DNA of 64,000 bases from Scytalidium lignicola (lineage: Eukaryota; Ascomycota; Leotiomycetes), in assembly GCA_002812745.2 (NCBI GenBank), contig NCSJ02000054.1:62001-126000 (forward strand), in the 5' to 3' direction. The position numbers and the translations under genes are program-made. The notes under the pieces are model-generated. The model was given only the letters and a program-made list of their open reading frames with translations. It was not told the origin of the DNA and ran no database searches. Below, piece by piece: positions 1 to 11,873 of this stretch (position 1 is the first letter of the stretch; each line of letters starts with the position of its first letter).

Positions 1-1198
1 AAAGGATAGGACTACCGTCGCAAATGTTAGCAACAACTATGATTATGCGGCCATTGCAAAGGCGGTTACTGGCGCCGAAGTTGCGATTGTTTTTGCTAAC
101 GCTGACAGTGGTGAGGACTACATCACCGTTGATACCAACGAGGGTGATCGGAACAACCTCACCATGTGGGGTGATGGAGACAATCTCGTCAGATATGTCG
201 CTTCCCTTAACCCTAACACAATGCTAGTCCTCCACACTGTCGGTGCAGTTATCCTTGAGGAACACAAGCACAACCCCAACATCACAGCCATTCTTTGGGC
301 AGGTCTTCCAGGCCAGGAATCCGGTAATGCTCTTACTGACGTGCTCTATGGCTCGGTCAACCCACAAGCCAAGACCGTCTTTACTTGGGGCAAGTCCCGC
401 GAAGACTACGGCACAGATGTCATCTACTCGTTCAGTGAGGACCACCCTCAACTCAACTTCTCCGAGGGCATCTTCATTGATTACCGTCACTTTGACAAGT
501 ACAACATTGAGCCAACCTATGAGTTCGGTTACGGTCTTAGCTATACCACCTTTGAGTACTCCAATCTCAAAATCACAAAGCTCAACCCAGGTCCATACCA
601 GCCTACTAAGGGCAAGACGGCCGCAGCCCCAACCTTTGGCACAATTGACTTCAACCCAGAACATGCAGTATTCCCAGAAGGCTTCCACCAGATTTTTGAC
701 TACGTCTATCCTTATCTAGAGTCTGCCAATATTTCCAAGACTAACCCTGAATCCTGGCCTGCCGGTTACAAGGATAGCTCTCCTCAGCCGCTCCTTGGCT
801 CCGGTGGCTCCCCTGGAGGTAACCGACAGCTTAGAGATAACATGTACACTGTCACTGCGGATATCAAGAACACCGGCCCCGTCAATGGTGTCGAGATTGT
901 CCAACTTGTACGTTCTCCCTTTCATTTTAAATTCCATTCCTCATATAACACAACAAACTAACAAAAATCACAGTACATCTCTCTTGGTGGCCCCAACGAC
1001 GCCGTCCGTGTCCTCCGTGGCTTCGATGACATTCCTCTCGTCGCCGGCGAGACCAAGACCTTCAGCTACGACATCACTCGTCGTGACCTGTCCAACTGGG
1101 ATACCGTTGCCCAAGATTGGGTTATCAGCCCATACAAGAAGACCGTTTATGTTGGTGCTTCCTCTAGGGACTTGAAACTTGTGGCAGTGTTGCCATAA
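1..1198 (+). CDS. GH3 beta-glucosidase, C-terminal part (5' truncated by window edge)
   Basis: Exons 2-907 (frame from base 2) and 974-1198; the intron 908-973 has GTACGT and CACAG ends and joins VQL to YISLGG. Secreted GH3 beta-glucosidases hydrolyse terminal beta-glucosyl residues of cellobiose and beta-glucans. The visible part covers the end of the alpha/beta sandwich domain (AVTGAEVAIVFANADSGED, then LWAGLPGQESGNALTDVLYG) and the fibronectin III-like C-terminal domain (EFGYGLSYTTFEY, then DIKNTGPVNGVEIVQL, ending KLVAVLP). The N-terminal TIM barrel with the catalytic Asp lies outside the window, so activity cannot be judged. NIS and NLT sequons fit a secreted glycoprotein. The family assignment is firm; the exact paralogue is not. 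Confidence 0.95.
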
Positions 1199-2694
1199 GT
1201 TTTTTCTTCGGGGGCTTAAAAGGGAAAGAAATGAATTGATGATGGATTTAATGAATATTGGAAATTTTTTAAAATAAAAGGCACTGTTTTGGTATATAAA
1301 TGCTATTGTGATTTTCGAGTGCCTTTGTGACGTGATATGAGAATTACTAAGCAGTGGCACCGAGCTCAAGTTAATTAAAAGTAGTGTCCGTCAAAGAGCT
1401 AGACCCACTTCCTTTTTTAGCGATGAGCTTGTTGCGGCTTTCTCCCAGACTTTATTTCAACCATCAGTGATCCAGCTTCTTCTCTCACAGAATCCAAACA
1501 AATCTTTTCAATCAATAAAATGTGTATTATTATTATTACCGCATTGTTCAAATATCATTTATCTTACACTTTCCTCCCTCCATCGTCATCTCTTAACAAT
1601 CAATTTTGAAGTGTTGAATCGCTTCCCTCCTTCTTTTAGAACTATAACATACAGTGGAAGTAGTATATTGTACATTAGCAGCCCTCATGCTTTTTAACTT
1701 CTCATAAGTGGAGAAGTTATTATCAGAGCATAAAAACAAACCACAAACGCAATCAAAGGCTCCAACCACCTGTTGCTTCATGTCCAGAGGAAATGATGAG
1801 ACTGAATGACAATTTTCTTCACACCGCCGGCCATCTTCTCAGTCAACACTTTTCTTTCTTTTCTTTTCCTTTCTGTTTTCNTTTTTTTGCACAGATTATT
1901 GCTATACTGTTATTATTTTGTCCTCCATGCTCTACCACGTGTGGCAGGAGGTATCTGGACTAGCAGTTACTAGTCTCCCGCGAGCTTCGCTAGGAATCGA
2001 CATCCAAGGCATGGATTATGCCATATGGATGTGAGTATTTAGGTATGTTCTTCCATCTATCATCTTTCCTAGATGGTGCTGGGTTAGTGGACCCATCTCA
2101 AGAGGTAGCCGTGTCTGCTCCATGGGACGACTAAATGCCCTGGCAGGCAAGTAAAAACACGGGATATCCTTGGACATATATGTCATACTCGGTTCTGGTA
2201 TTGACAGAATGAGATGGTGTCTGTAAAGAATGTGGTTGATTTAGAATTTGGGATCAAAAGCCAGGCAAAACGCATGGTCCATATCTCCAATCAAGGGGTG
2301 ACGTCTTCCGGTTCTGGATCCATTCGGTCCCCAATCCGGACAAGTATGGTGTTGGTTGGATTTCGGCCCGATATTTTAGGGGCCAACATGTGGAATCTCC
2401 AATACCAAATAGAAATTAAATCCTAATGGAGGTGGTGTATTCTTGGAAAGAATTCACTCATGGGTATATTCAATTTCTTCGGAGACTCATAAGGGATTTC
2501 CATATCCAGATGAGTCTTACTTGGGGGCACAGTGTGATATCCACTGAATATGCCGGGAATTACCCTGGTAAAACGTATGGGAAGATATATACCTTCTACT
2601 ATGAGTGCTCTATATGCTATATTTCATCTCATGTGGCAGAAACCACACCAAAAACAAACATAGAAGCATTCAATTCAAGCAGGCGACCAGAAGG
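1199..2694. other. intergenic, AT-rich, no gene recognised
   Basis: About 1.5 kb between the beta-glucosidase stop and the next candidate gene. It has short pyrimidine-rich runs near 1845-1890, including an N at 1881 next to a T run, and two short open frames (2214-2426, 2426-2698) that resemble no protein I know and have no splice support. I see no RNA gene or mobile element. Confidence 0.5.
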
Positions 2695-3676
2695 CTAACA
2701 TTCGGTCTCTGCGCTTCTCAACAAAGGTTCCGTCGAATTCGATGTCGCTGAACTCGATGGGCTGTGTTGGGCTACCTCAGTGCCTGGTAAATGGAGCTGA
2801 TCAGAGGATTCTGGTTCAGATCGCGTAAGCGGTAAATCCGGAAAGTGGCTATCCGGGTTTCCAAAAGGAGGTGGAGATTGCGGAATAGCTCCTGACTGAA
2901 ATGCAGCTCGAATGGGACTCGCCATTCTCTGAGCTGTAACGATGCAACTTGCAAGTCCCTCATTTAAGTCAATATCGGAAGAATGCGGACTGTGATCTGG
3001 AAAAGAGAATTCAGATCTGGACATATGAGAAATATCATGCTGCAGCCATTGGTTTGCCACTGAGAAGGATCCATTCCTTGGTACAATAGAATTATTCAAC
3101 GACCGAAGGGATCCAGGTTCTCCATTTAAAGAATAGTAACTTCCTTCTTCCAGAGTCATGTCCTCGTCAGGATTGTCCCCGCTAATGAAAGCTTTGAGGA
3201 TGGGACCAAAATAAACCGTTAGAAAGAGAAAGAGGGATACGATGGCGGGCATCCAGGGTACCAGTTCCTTGAGCGAAGTACGTGCTGATGAAAAAGCAAC
3301 GATTCCTAAAACTGCTACCACAGCTAAGGCGTACGGACCAAGCCTAAAAAAAGTCAGATAAATAAAAATTCCCTTTCGAAGAGAGGGCCAAGATCGGTAC
3401 AGTGTGATTGGCCTCAGGTACAGCGATGCAAAAGCCATGGAAGCCCCAATGAATACCAGCACCGCGCTGAAGTTTGTCAGAGTGTTTACAAATCTTCATA
3501 CGGCGGTATTTCATAGCTTACATAAAGCAGACTCGTCTTTCCTGGAAAAGAATCAAGGTAGCGGCAGCTGAGCTACTCATCAGGCCTACCGAAAAGAACT
3601 TTGCCGCACTGATGACTCTTTTGTTGGCGGCGCAAGGCAAGACCGCGATCCTACGACAGGCTGCCATTCTGACCAT
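2695..3676 (-). CDS. predicted integral membrane protein, unknown family
   Basis: Two-exon model: 3522-3676 (ATG at 3676) and 2695-3466. The 55-nt intron 3467-3521 has a good donor (GTAAGC) and acceptor (CTTCAG), and the frame is preserved across it. Predicted length is about 308 residues. Hydrophobic segments are AVLVFIGASMAFASLYL, YALAVVAVLGIVAF and WMPAIVSLFLFLTVYF, with a weaker one in exon 1 (SSSAAATLILF). The C-terminal half is polar, Ser/Pro-rich and acidic (NPDEDMTLEEG), likely cytosolic and disordered. I recognise no family. The downstream exon looks more convincing than exon 1; the start could be elsewhere. It sits alone in an AT-rich, gene-poor stretch. Confidence 0.45.
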
Positions 3677-4979
3677 CCTGCTGACCGAGAGGCCTTATGT
3701 CAAATATAAACTGGATAAAGAACGTGTGAGAGATGCGGATCGGTTGCAGTGAATAGCCTCGACAAACAATAGATAATATGACAACGCGAGCGGCTGCTGG
3801 TCGGTTGATATACATGAGACGAGGTCAAAGGAAGAAGGATTATTTTATCATGGCCAGAATTAAATGCCCCGCGGAGTGCCTGTATAGGATCTTGGTAATC
3901 ATGCAGGGTGGATACCTCGACATTGATCCGATGGCATTGGAAGACCCTCGACCCCTAGCTGTACATGCCGGGTTGGGAGTGGATGCCCAAGGCTGTCTGG
4001 GGGAACCAGCGTGGGGGAAGAAGCTTCGGTTTGCGCAATCTATATCACAAGCCCCCAATTTATCGCCCTCTGGTGGAATCCTTCAGAGTAGGAGGTTGGC
4101 GTTGGGTTGGAATAAGTACAGCCTCGTCGCTGCAGCCAATTATTTCGCGCACTTTCGGTGAGCTTAGGCAGCGGATTCAGCCTCGCCGGGCGCCTTGGGA
4201 TTGCCTTGCAGTCTCAACGCCCAACACATCCCGCATCAGCCATCCATCGACCACTCAGCGACCACTCATCGACGAGTGGCTGTCCTCATGGACACGGAAA
4301 ACTCACCGGGCATGCTTACCATTCCTAACAGCTTCGTATTTCTCGGTGACCGGATGGAGCCAAGTCACCCTGTGGAGTTGCAACTGGGGAAGGAAGGAGG
4401 TACCATCGATAAGGCTAGCCCTGCTCGACAGCATCAACTTGTCGCCCAGCTCTGTTCTTGCAGGGCGCTATCAGTACGAGATGGATCACCCGGTAATCAT
4501 GCCGTCATCTGTCGCAGGATTCTCTCTCCCGCAGCCTTATCCAAGAAGGGGGAGTATGAATTAACTACATAAGTGGAGGTGAGATCACAGTTATTTTCCT
4601 CTTTGCTCAAGTGAGCCATCTAAACACGTCAAGCTACAGAGGCTTCAAAACCTTAGCGGAATTCATCTGCATCAGACATGGGGAACTACGTTTACTACGA
4701 TATCCTGCCACCTTCCTCTCAAAATCATTCTCAACGAATTCCGAGTGTGTTTCTAGAATCTGCATCCTATCGCTATGCACATGATTCCCGGCGGTGTTGT
4801 GGTTATTGTGGTTATTGCCGTGGCGAAATACAGGCCGTATGGACATGTTCAGAAATCTTCCTAGCAGTTGTTTCTTCCGCTATTTCCAGCATCTATACGT
4901 TTCTTCATGAGCAGAGAGTTTGACTCCCCGTGATCCACCAGTATTAAGGATGCATAGGCGCTGATTTTGAAATAGGCAG
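3677..4979. other. intergenic with overlapping unsupported open frames
   Basis: Overlapping plus-strand frames (3778-4161, 3965-4564, 4195-4572, 4678-4923) are open by chance or decayed. None shows a recognisable domain, consistent splice sites or a convincing composition. A short frame from 4781 encodes a hydrophobic stretch (GGVVVIVVIAVAKYRPY) that could be an upstream exon of the next candidate, but no donor in the right phase links them. Confidence 0.3.
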
Positions 4980-5356
4980 TCGGTGGAGTAAACTATGAGC
5001 TCCAGATGCTATCGACCCAGACTCCAGGTTTGGCGTATTTTCTAGATCCGTCGCCAGCTTTAATGTTGGTCTCTTGTCTAGTCCTTGGGTGTTCCGTTTC
5101 ATCGTTTACATATCGACATCATGAGCGCGACATATATCAGATTCCTGTGTTTTTAGTAGCAGTTGCTGCCGCATGTTTCATTGGAGTTGGTTTGCATACA
5201 AGTGTCAATTTAATATTACTTGGACTTATTCCCTGGGCTCTCTCGTTGGTCATGATTTGGAGTATTGCTGTCCACTGGATAGTTAGACGATACAGCCGGA
5301 AACGGACTTTCGTCGTCTACGAATCCAGTGAGAAAAACAGCTTGCTGACACATTGA
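4980..5356 (+). CDS. possible small membrane protein (uncertain)
   Basis: The frame is open from an acceptor-like AG at 4978-4979 to the TGA at 5354-5356, with an ATG at 5006 giving 116 residues. It contains two or three hydrophobic segments (PALMLVSCLVLGCSVSSF, IPVFLVAVAAACFIGVGL, VNLILLGLIPWALSLVMIWSIAVHWIV) followed by a basic stretch (RRYSRKR) and a polar tail, as in a positive-inside membrane protein. I recognise no family. No upstream exon could be joined in the correct phase, so this may be a complete small ORF, a last exon or a remnant. Confidence 0.3.
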
Positions 5357-5535
5357 AAATTCCTCTCCTGCCAACAGAATCCGTGACTCCCGGGCATTAA
5401 GTCGATGCCCACAATCAGGTCGTGAAAGTAGGCGAAGACCAAGTCTCCACTATACTTGACAAAGACGACACCCAGGAGTAAACGAGGGAACGGAAGTTCC
5501 TCAACGTCAATACGTCATGGTTCACACCAAACCAC

Positions 5536-5658
5536 AATCCCTCAGATCACCACAATCACAACCACGACCAGTACCACTACTGTGACCATCACTGTCACTA
5601 CCGGGACCACTACCGCGACCACTACCGCGGCCACATCTACTTCTACTGCTACCACTGA
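5536..5658. repeat. ACC/ACT-rich imperfect triplet repeat
   Basis: A run of degenerate ACN triplets interspersed with GTGACC and ACTGTC units. Read on the plus strand it gives a Thr-rich low-complexity peptide (TTTTSTTTVTITVTTGTTTA) inside a short open frame 5456-5671. It could be a fragment of a mucin-like coding region, but no gene could be built around it. Confidence 0.5.
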
Positions 5659-7263
5659 GGAATTTCAATGATACGTTTCAGCGGTCGGTTAGAGGACATT
5701 CTGGTCTCGATGCCCGGAGCATCACCGTACCAGCGACCTCTTTTTTCGGCCCAGTATATATAAGTGATAATTTTGGAGATATACTCTCGGTCCACAACGT
5801 TTAGTGCAAGAAAGTGGGGGAATAATTTCATTCTCAACGCTTGATTTTCTTCTCTCTTTGCACGCAATCAATATAAAAGTTAATTCTGTTGACGAATTTT
5901 ACCTTCGTTTCTAAAGCATTGAATAATATGGCTAGCGTGTTCCTTTGGATACTGTAGCTTGAATATATAACACAATCATTTGAACAGAGTAAAATAGCAG
6001 TGTTTGTCATTTCTAGGTGTGTGTGCTAAGCAAATTTGTTATCAATGCCCTCGTCATTTCAGCTTTTCGAGTAGAAATTGCTCTCTAAATCGTCCTTGCA
6101 AGATCCTGATCCCACGACACAATGGTGAGCAGCTAATAATATAAGAGAAATGTGCACGTAGTATATGCTACAAAGTGCATTACAAAGTGTTTATGAAAAA
6201 AAAAGTCGAAAGGAATTCTCCTGATATATTTACAGCTAATAAGACTTCTACAGAAAGAATTGAAGAATTGCTTTGTTGTAGTGGGGTTTTTGTTTCGACT
6301 AAAAGTGGCATAGATGATCTTAGAGGGGAGCAAGGAGAAACAGCTTTCCCGAATATCCGTTGTAAGCAAGGGCTGTGATGATAGCTGTTCGACATGCAAT
6401 TGGGTTACGTGACCACGCTGCCCTATTCTTGCAGTCTTGGTCCTTGTGTACTTACATGTAGCTGGCATGCATGCATGGTTAAGGGCGGCATTAGTTCAGG
6501 GTATCGAAGGATGACATTGAAGCCTATACGAGATCCATTAAAACCCAAACCGTCGTACTTAATTAGTCTAAAGTTGCTTGTCAGCATATACTACGTGTCA
6601 AATATTCGCAATTGACAACCGGGATAATGGATTTAGCCTGCAAAAGTCACAGCTCCTGTACAGTAGAAACCCATCGAAGAGTGGGAACCGCGCAGAGACT
6701 CGGGGACTTAAAAGAATGCATGAAACCTGCTGCTTATCGTGACGTCAAATAATGTACGGCGATAACTGCGTTAGTGACGACGCAAGCTTGCTTCTCCTCT
6801 TGGCACCTTTGTCTCTCCTCTCATTACCCAGTACCTTCCCCGTGCCCCTCTTTTGTTTTTGTTTTTGTATCACCTCAAAAAGAGATAGATAATGGATTGG
6901 CTTTTGAAATGCTTTAATTTTAGAAACTCTCCAAAATTCAATAAATATTCCGGTCGTTTTTGCTCAGCACACTAGGCTGCAACGGGCCAAAACCGTGGCG
7001 CACCTCTCTGCCGTTTCTGGCCAGGCCCTCCCAGGGTCGTGTCTTTTTGCGAGATTTCGATTTCAGCTGCCTGCCTCTCTTTCTCTGTGTCCCCCTTCCT
7101 TTCCACCCCCAACTCATAATTATCAGGCAACACAACAACCTCTTTTTTTCTCTCTCTCTTCTTCTTCTTCTTCCCCCCTCCTCTCCTCGAGAGGAGTTCT
7201 AGATATTCCCATCAGACTCCTCGCCAATCTCATACAGGCGCCTGCCGCGCTCGAATTAAAACA
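5659..7263. other. intergenic, upstream region of the WSC gene
   Basis: AT-rich to about 6780, then a more GC-rich proximal promoter and 5' UTR with CT-rich tracts (7140-7190) directly before the WSC start codon. Short open frames here have no family resemblance. I see nothing else. Confidence 0.5.
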
Positions 7264-7989
7264 ATGGCCCTGTTCGGCTCCAATTCTCCACGACTGTTGC
7301 AGCAGCTCCTTATCGCGTTGCTGCTGCTTAGCTGTTTTTCAGCCAACGTCGTCGTGCTCGCGCAACAAACGCCCACCACCGACCCCGAGATATTCCCTGG
7401 GATTGGAGCGTATAATTACTATGGATGCTATAACGAGACGGTGCAGTTGAATAATACGGGCAATCTGCGCGCGCTCTCGGGTGGACCGACGGAGAGCTTG
7501 AATAATATGACGGTTGCTACGTGTATCAATTTCTGCGGGAATAATTCCTATACTTTTGCTGGTCTGGAGTATACGAGGTAAGATATATACTGCTTCCTCT
7601 CTGTCTCTCGATTTAACTTAATTTACTTTTCATTCATGGGCTATACAAATTCCATGTGTTTGAAGCTCCAATCGCGATCCAAATCTATACAATTTATTTT
7701 GTTCCTTATTTTAATTTTAATTTTTACAAAAATAAATACTGATTGTTCTCACCTCAGGGAATGCTATTGCTCCAATTACATCTCAACCTTCTCAGCAAAC
7801 CTCGGGGATGCTGCTTGCAACCTTCCCTGCGCCGGCAATTCCTCCCAGATCTGCGGTGGACCCCTACGATTGAGTGTCTATCAGAAACAGAGCTCGAAGA
7901 AAGGCGCCGGTATCAAAGTTAAGGAGGCGCCTTTAGGCAGCATCCTTGCCCTCGGTATCGCCATCGGATTTTTAATGTATTTGGCATAA
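7264..7989 (+). CDS. WSC-domain cell-surface protein, probably GPI-anchored
   Basis: Exons 7264-7577 and 7758-7989 encode 181 residues; the 180-nt intron splits the WSC domain between EYTR and ECYC. Residues 1-37 form a signal peptide (LLIALLLLSCFSANVVVLAQQ). A single WSC domain follows, starting at YYGCYNET, with the conserved cysteines of CINFCGNNSYTFAGLEYTR, ECYCSNYI and CNLPCAGNSSQICGGPLRLSVYQ. A short basic linker leads to a hydrophobic C-terminus (LGSILALGIAIGFLMYLA) with no cytosolic tail, which fits GPI anchoring better than a Wsc1-type stress sensor. WSC domains bind wall carbohydrate. Several N-glycosylation sequons are present. Confidence 0.9.
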
Positions 7990-8226
7990 AAGCTGGCTCA
8001 GCCACTGATTAATAAATAATGTGTCTATGTTACTGTACCCTGGCACGATTCGATAATGAGATTTTGCTGAAGGAGCGCATATTCTTTTTTTTTTAAGCGG
8101 AACGAATGGAATGGACACGATACGGTTTGATACCTTGGGAGTTTTTGCTCTTTTCTCTAATGACAGATTTGGCCTTCGAATATAGATCGGAGTTTTGTGG
8201 GGGGTATCTGTATTTAATCGACTTTT

Positions 8227-11200
8227 TTAAAATATCAACTTTCCAAGACCCCGTTCCTGGACGGCTGCTTGAACCTTACTCTTGATTCTTTGCAACGCTT
8301 GCGTCCATGAAGCTCTCCCTTCTGTCATCTTTCCCTTTTTACCATCATCCATTTCCTCAACAAGCCACTCAAGCCACTTTACGGCGCCTACTACCTTGTC
8401 CATATTCCTTTCTTCCGAGACCACTCTCCTCAAATACCTCCCAATCGCAGCAACATCATCGGGATGCGGTCCGTCATCCGTAAATTCTTTATGCCAAGCA
8501 CTGATAGTGTCTCTTAGTTGTGGGAGAGTAGTGAGTTTCTGTGTCGTAAATGTGGGCTTATCTTCTCTTGCGGGCAGACAAAGCTTGTGTTGCTGTATAT
8601 CGGCAAATCCATCTTGGTCAGGTAGTGGTTTTTTCTTTCCGGGAATAGGGGCAATTAGACCTGATCGTTTTGCCAGTTGTTTCCGTCGATGTTCCGTAAC
8701 AACCTCTTGCCGAACATCTTCTGGAAGTGCAGCCAGAAAGTCAGGGTCCAGTTCTTCAGATTCGTAATCTTCTAGTTGAGCCCCACTTTCAATTGATCTA
8801 CCCAAGGCGTCCTGCCTAGTCACAAAGTTCGACTGGGTTAGAGTTGAAGAAGATTCTTGTTTGCTGTGACGGCCACGGAAAAGTAAGTTCTTTCGGGATT
8901 TGGTCGGAGTGGTAGTCTTCTTGGCATTAAGTGGTCGAGGCTTGCGAGGGGACTCAGGAACGAACATATTTCTGCTGGTACTAACGCCCTGGGCACGATG
9001 TGATGCAAGTACTTCAGCCTTGACTTCTTCAGGAAGAGCTTCAAAGACCTCAGGGTCAATATCAGGCGGCAATGATGTTTGCTTGGTAGGGCTTTGATCC
9101 CTCGATCCCAGTGTAGGAGTTTCTCCACTGGATTTCACTACTGGCGATTGCTCTCGGGAAGCTATTCGACTTCTACTTTGTGAGAGTAGCTTAGATCTTA
9201 TATCCTGTGGAAGCTCCGAGAGCACGTCCGGGTCAATTTGGGTAGGTATTATGAACTGCGTTCCCGACACATTCAGCGGTTTCTTCGAGTTCTCATCTGC
9301 GGCATTTGCTCTAGCAATTGTAACAGCGGGATGTGCTGACGCTGACTTCGGTTTTATAGGACTGAAATCATCACTTATAGGATCTTGGTGCTTGGAGGAG
9401 CTTGAAGTGATAGCTTTTGGCTTCGTTGGGGTGACTATATCATCGACGGGATCTTCCATGGTTTCCTTTACCCTAATAGGCTTCTTTGGTGTTTCTAGAA
9501 CATCTTTAATCTCATCATCATCCCTCTTAAGACTCTTCGACGCAAATGATGCGAGAAAGTCGATACGTCTCTGACTTCCTTCGGGCTTGCTGTCATTGGA
9601 ATATTTCAATGGTTCAAGTTGGGTCATCTGAACTCCAATGCCTCTGAGCTCACCAGGAGAAAATCCATAGCTACGAAGTATCGATACGGCCTGTCGACCT
9701 ATTATTTCTGGACTGTTGGTTGCAACCCCAAGGACAACACTCTTATTAAACGTGTCGCATTTCCCATGACCTAAGTGTTTTGGCGGATCGAGAGGTGCAT
9801 CCGCGGCTCTCTTCATGATCTTCATTGTCAATTGCTTCCCTTTAACACCTGCATCGATCATGCGCTTCTTCAATTCAATGCATATATTTTGAACGAACTC
9901 CTCTGCTTCAGCCTGGGAAACGAACCGTATGCCCCAATTGACATCCGCAGAGACGGATTTTCGAAGGACTTGTTCTCCAATGTCAGTCTTGTCTATACCT
10001 CTAGCATAGTCCCAAATCTTCTCGCCTGTCTTAGGACCCAGAAACGTGATTAAACGTTCTTTAGACAATGATCGAACATCTTTGACGAACTTAACCCCAA
10101 TTTCTTCAAGCTTACCCCCAATGCTGTAGGCAACACCAGGTAAGTCCTGGACTCCAAGCTCCCCAATGAAATCTAAAACTTCTTCTGGTTTAATATGGTG
10201 TTGACCTGCAGGCTTTGCCTTACGTAGTGCAAGTTTGGCGAGCAGGATATTGCCCCCGATCCCGACTGATACAGAACATCCAGTTTTTTTNCTTTATCCG
10301 ATCTCTAAGGTCACTCGCAATTTGATTTGCCTTTTCTTGCTCTCGCCATATGCTTCCTTCCGATAATCCTATCCCATCAGAGCCACCAGCAGGCAGAACC
10401 AACGCGGTTACGTCGATGAGTGCTTCATCGACACTGACACTTTGCACTAGCCCTCCAACCTCTAATATCGCCTCATAAAAGTGACAACTAGCTTCTTCGT
10501 ATGCTGGAAAGTCGTATGGAAGAATTTTAACTGTTGGACATAATCGCAAGGCCTGTTTCATCCACATACCATTCTTGATTCCAAAACTTCTGGCGGGATA
10601 ATTGCAACTAGCGATTTCAGACCCAGTGCCAGTTCCGTGGGCAACAACCGCGGGTTTATCAACATATTCGGGTGAGTTTTTAAGTGAAACAGCACAAAAG
10701 AAGGAGTCAAAATCGACGTGAAAGATGTAGCGTCTAGCTCCTAGTTTTCGTTTGAAGAGTTGTTTTTGTGAACTCGACTTTTCGGCTGCCATTTGTTGCA
10801 TTCTAGCTTTTAAATCAGCTTTCCACGCAGACAGATGATGTAGTCTGGACTCCGAATAATATTGCTTAATGAACCCCGGGTTCGCAGTTGTTGTTTTCCA
10901 GACATTGGGATCAGCCACAAGCATGGCATTGTGTTCCTCTGCAGTTGCAATCTTGACTTTTTTTNGAAGGATTGGCGCTTTCTGTATCTAGCGATCGCTT
11001 GAGGAGGTTGGTAGATGCTTCGTCCTTGGGTTGCCCATCTTTCAGCGCATTCAAGACCTCTTCATCTACCGTCTCTATATCATTTAAAGCAGCTTCTAAT
11101 GAAGAAGTGATTTCAAAATCTTCAGAAGACACTACATAGTCATCGCCAGAAATTTTCTGCGGCATAACATTTCCTCCACCATTGATGTCCTTAGATTGTT

Positions 11201-11873
11201 CTTCTAAGGATTCGGCCTTGTAGTCAGTTAGACTATTCTCTGCATGTGGTTGGATACTTGTGAGATGTGGCTGGATATCATCACCAATTAAGTCTGCAAA
11301 ATCTTTCACTTGACTAGTATACCAGCTCTGGTTTGTCTGGTCATGATAGCCTCGATGTTGAGTATTGACCTGACTAACAATTTCCCTTCCATTAAAACCT
11401 AACACACGCTGCCCTGCTCCTTCACTCAACACCCTGTATATGTCCCAAGGTAGCAGCTTGCCAGATTTAACGCTGTCCACAATCCAAGCGGGCTTGACAA
11501 TTCGGTAGCGCCGAAATTCAACGGCCTTCTTTGGTGTAAGACTCGCGGCAATAATATGGGTAACAGTTGTTTTGCCATCCAGATACTGCTGAAAACCACC
11601 TCCATGACCAACTATGAGATGATGGAGGTCGTTTAAGGAAGGTTGCGTATATCCGTTGACATGCACAACAATGCCTTTGAAAATCTGTGGCAAGGAGGAG
11701 GAGGATCGAATTTCTGCATCCAGATTCTGCAACTTGATTTTCTTGCGACGAAAGTAGTCGGCAAAGCCGCGGAACGTTGATGCTTCGTACTCTTCGCCAC
11801 CTTCATCTTCGAATGTGTGTTCTTCAATCCGCTTTTTCACTAAGGCGGAATTCTTCTCCAGCTTACTCCCCAT
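8227..11873 (-). CDS. REV1: DNA repair protein REV1 (Y-family deoxycytidyl transferase)
   Basis: Intronless, 1214 residues once the Ns at 10291 and 10965 are ignored; each N otherwise shifts the frame. REV1 inserts dCMP opposite abasic sites and scaffolds translesion polymerases in the nucleus. Domains: BRCT (about 57-150, IFKGIVVHVNGY, then PAWIVDSVKSGKLLPW); Y-family palm from RYIFHVDFDSFFCAV with metal ligands near D387 and in SVDEALID (D482, E483); TGCSVSVGIGGNILLAKLA finger region; three ubiquitin-binding UBM motifs (about 880-896, 939-955, 1042-1058, each DPxxxxxLPxx[IV]); and a C-terminal domain (about 1111-1214) that in the family binds Rev7 and other polymerases. The start at 11873 gives a basic N-terminus before the BRCT domain. 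The REV1 assignment is secure. Confidence 0.97.

Noticed and set aside
3965..4564. 199-codon plus-strand ORF overlapping another at 4195-4572.
   Set aside because: No domain, no splice support, and two overlapping frames open equally, which suggests chance.
8227..11873. Three separate genes on the minus strand (8227-10068, 10220-10924, 10911-11873).
   Set aside because: They are one REV1 gene. The breaks coincide with the Ns at 10291 and 10965, and dropping each restores the conserved frame.
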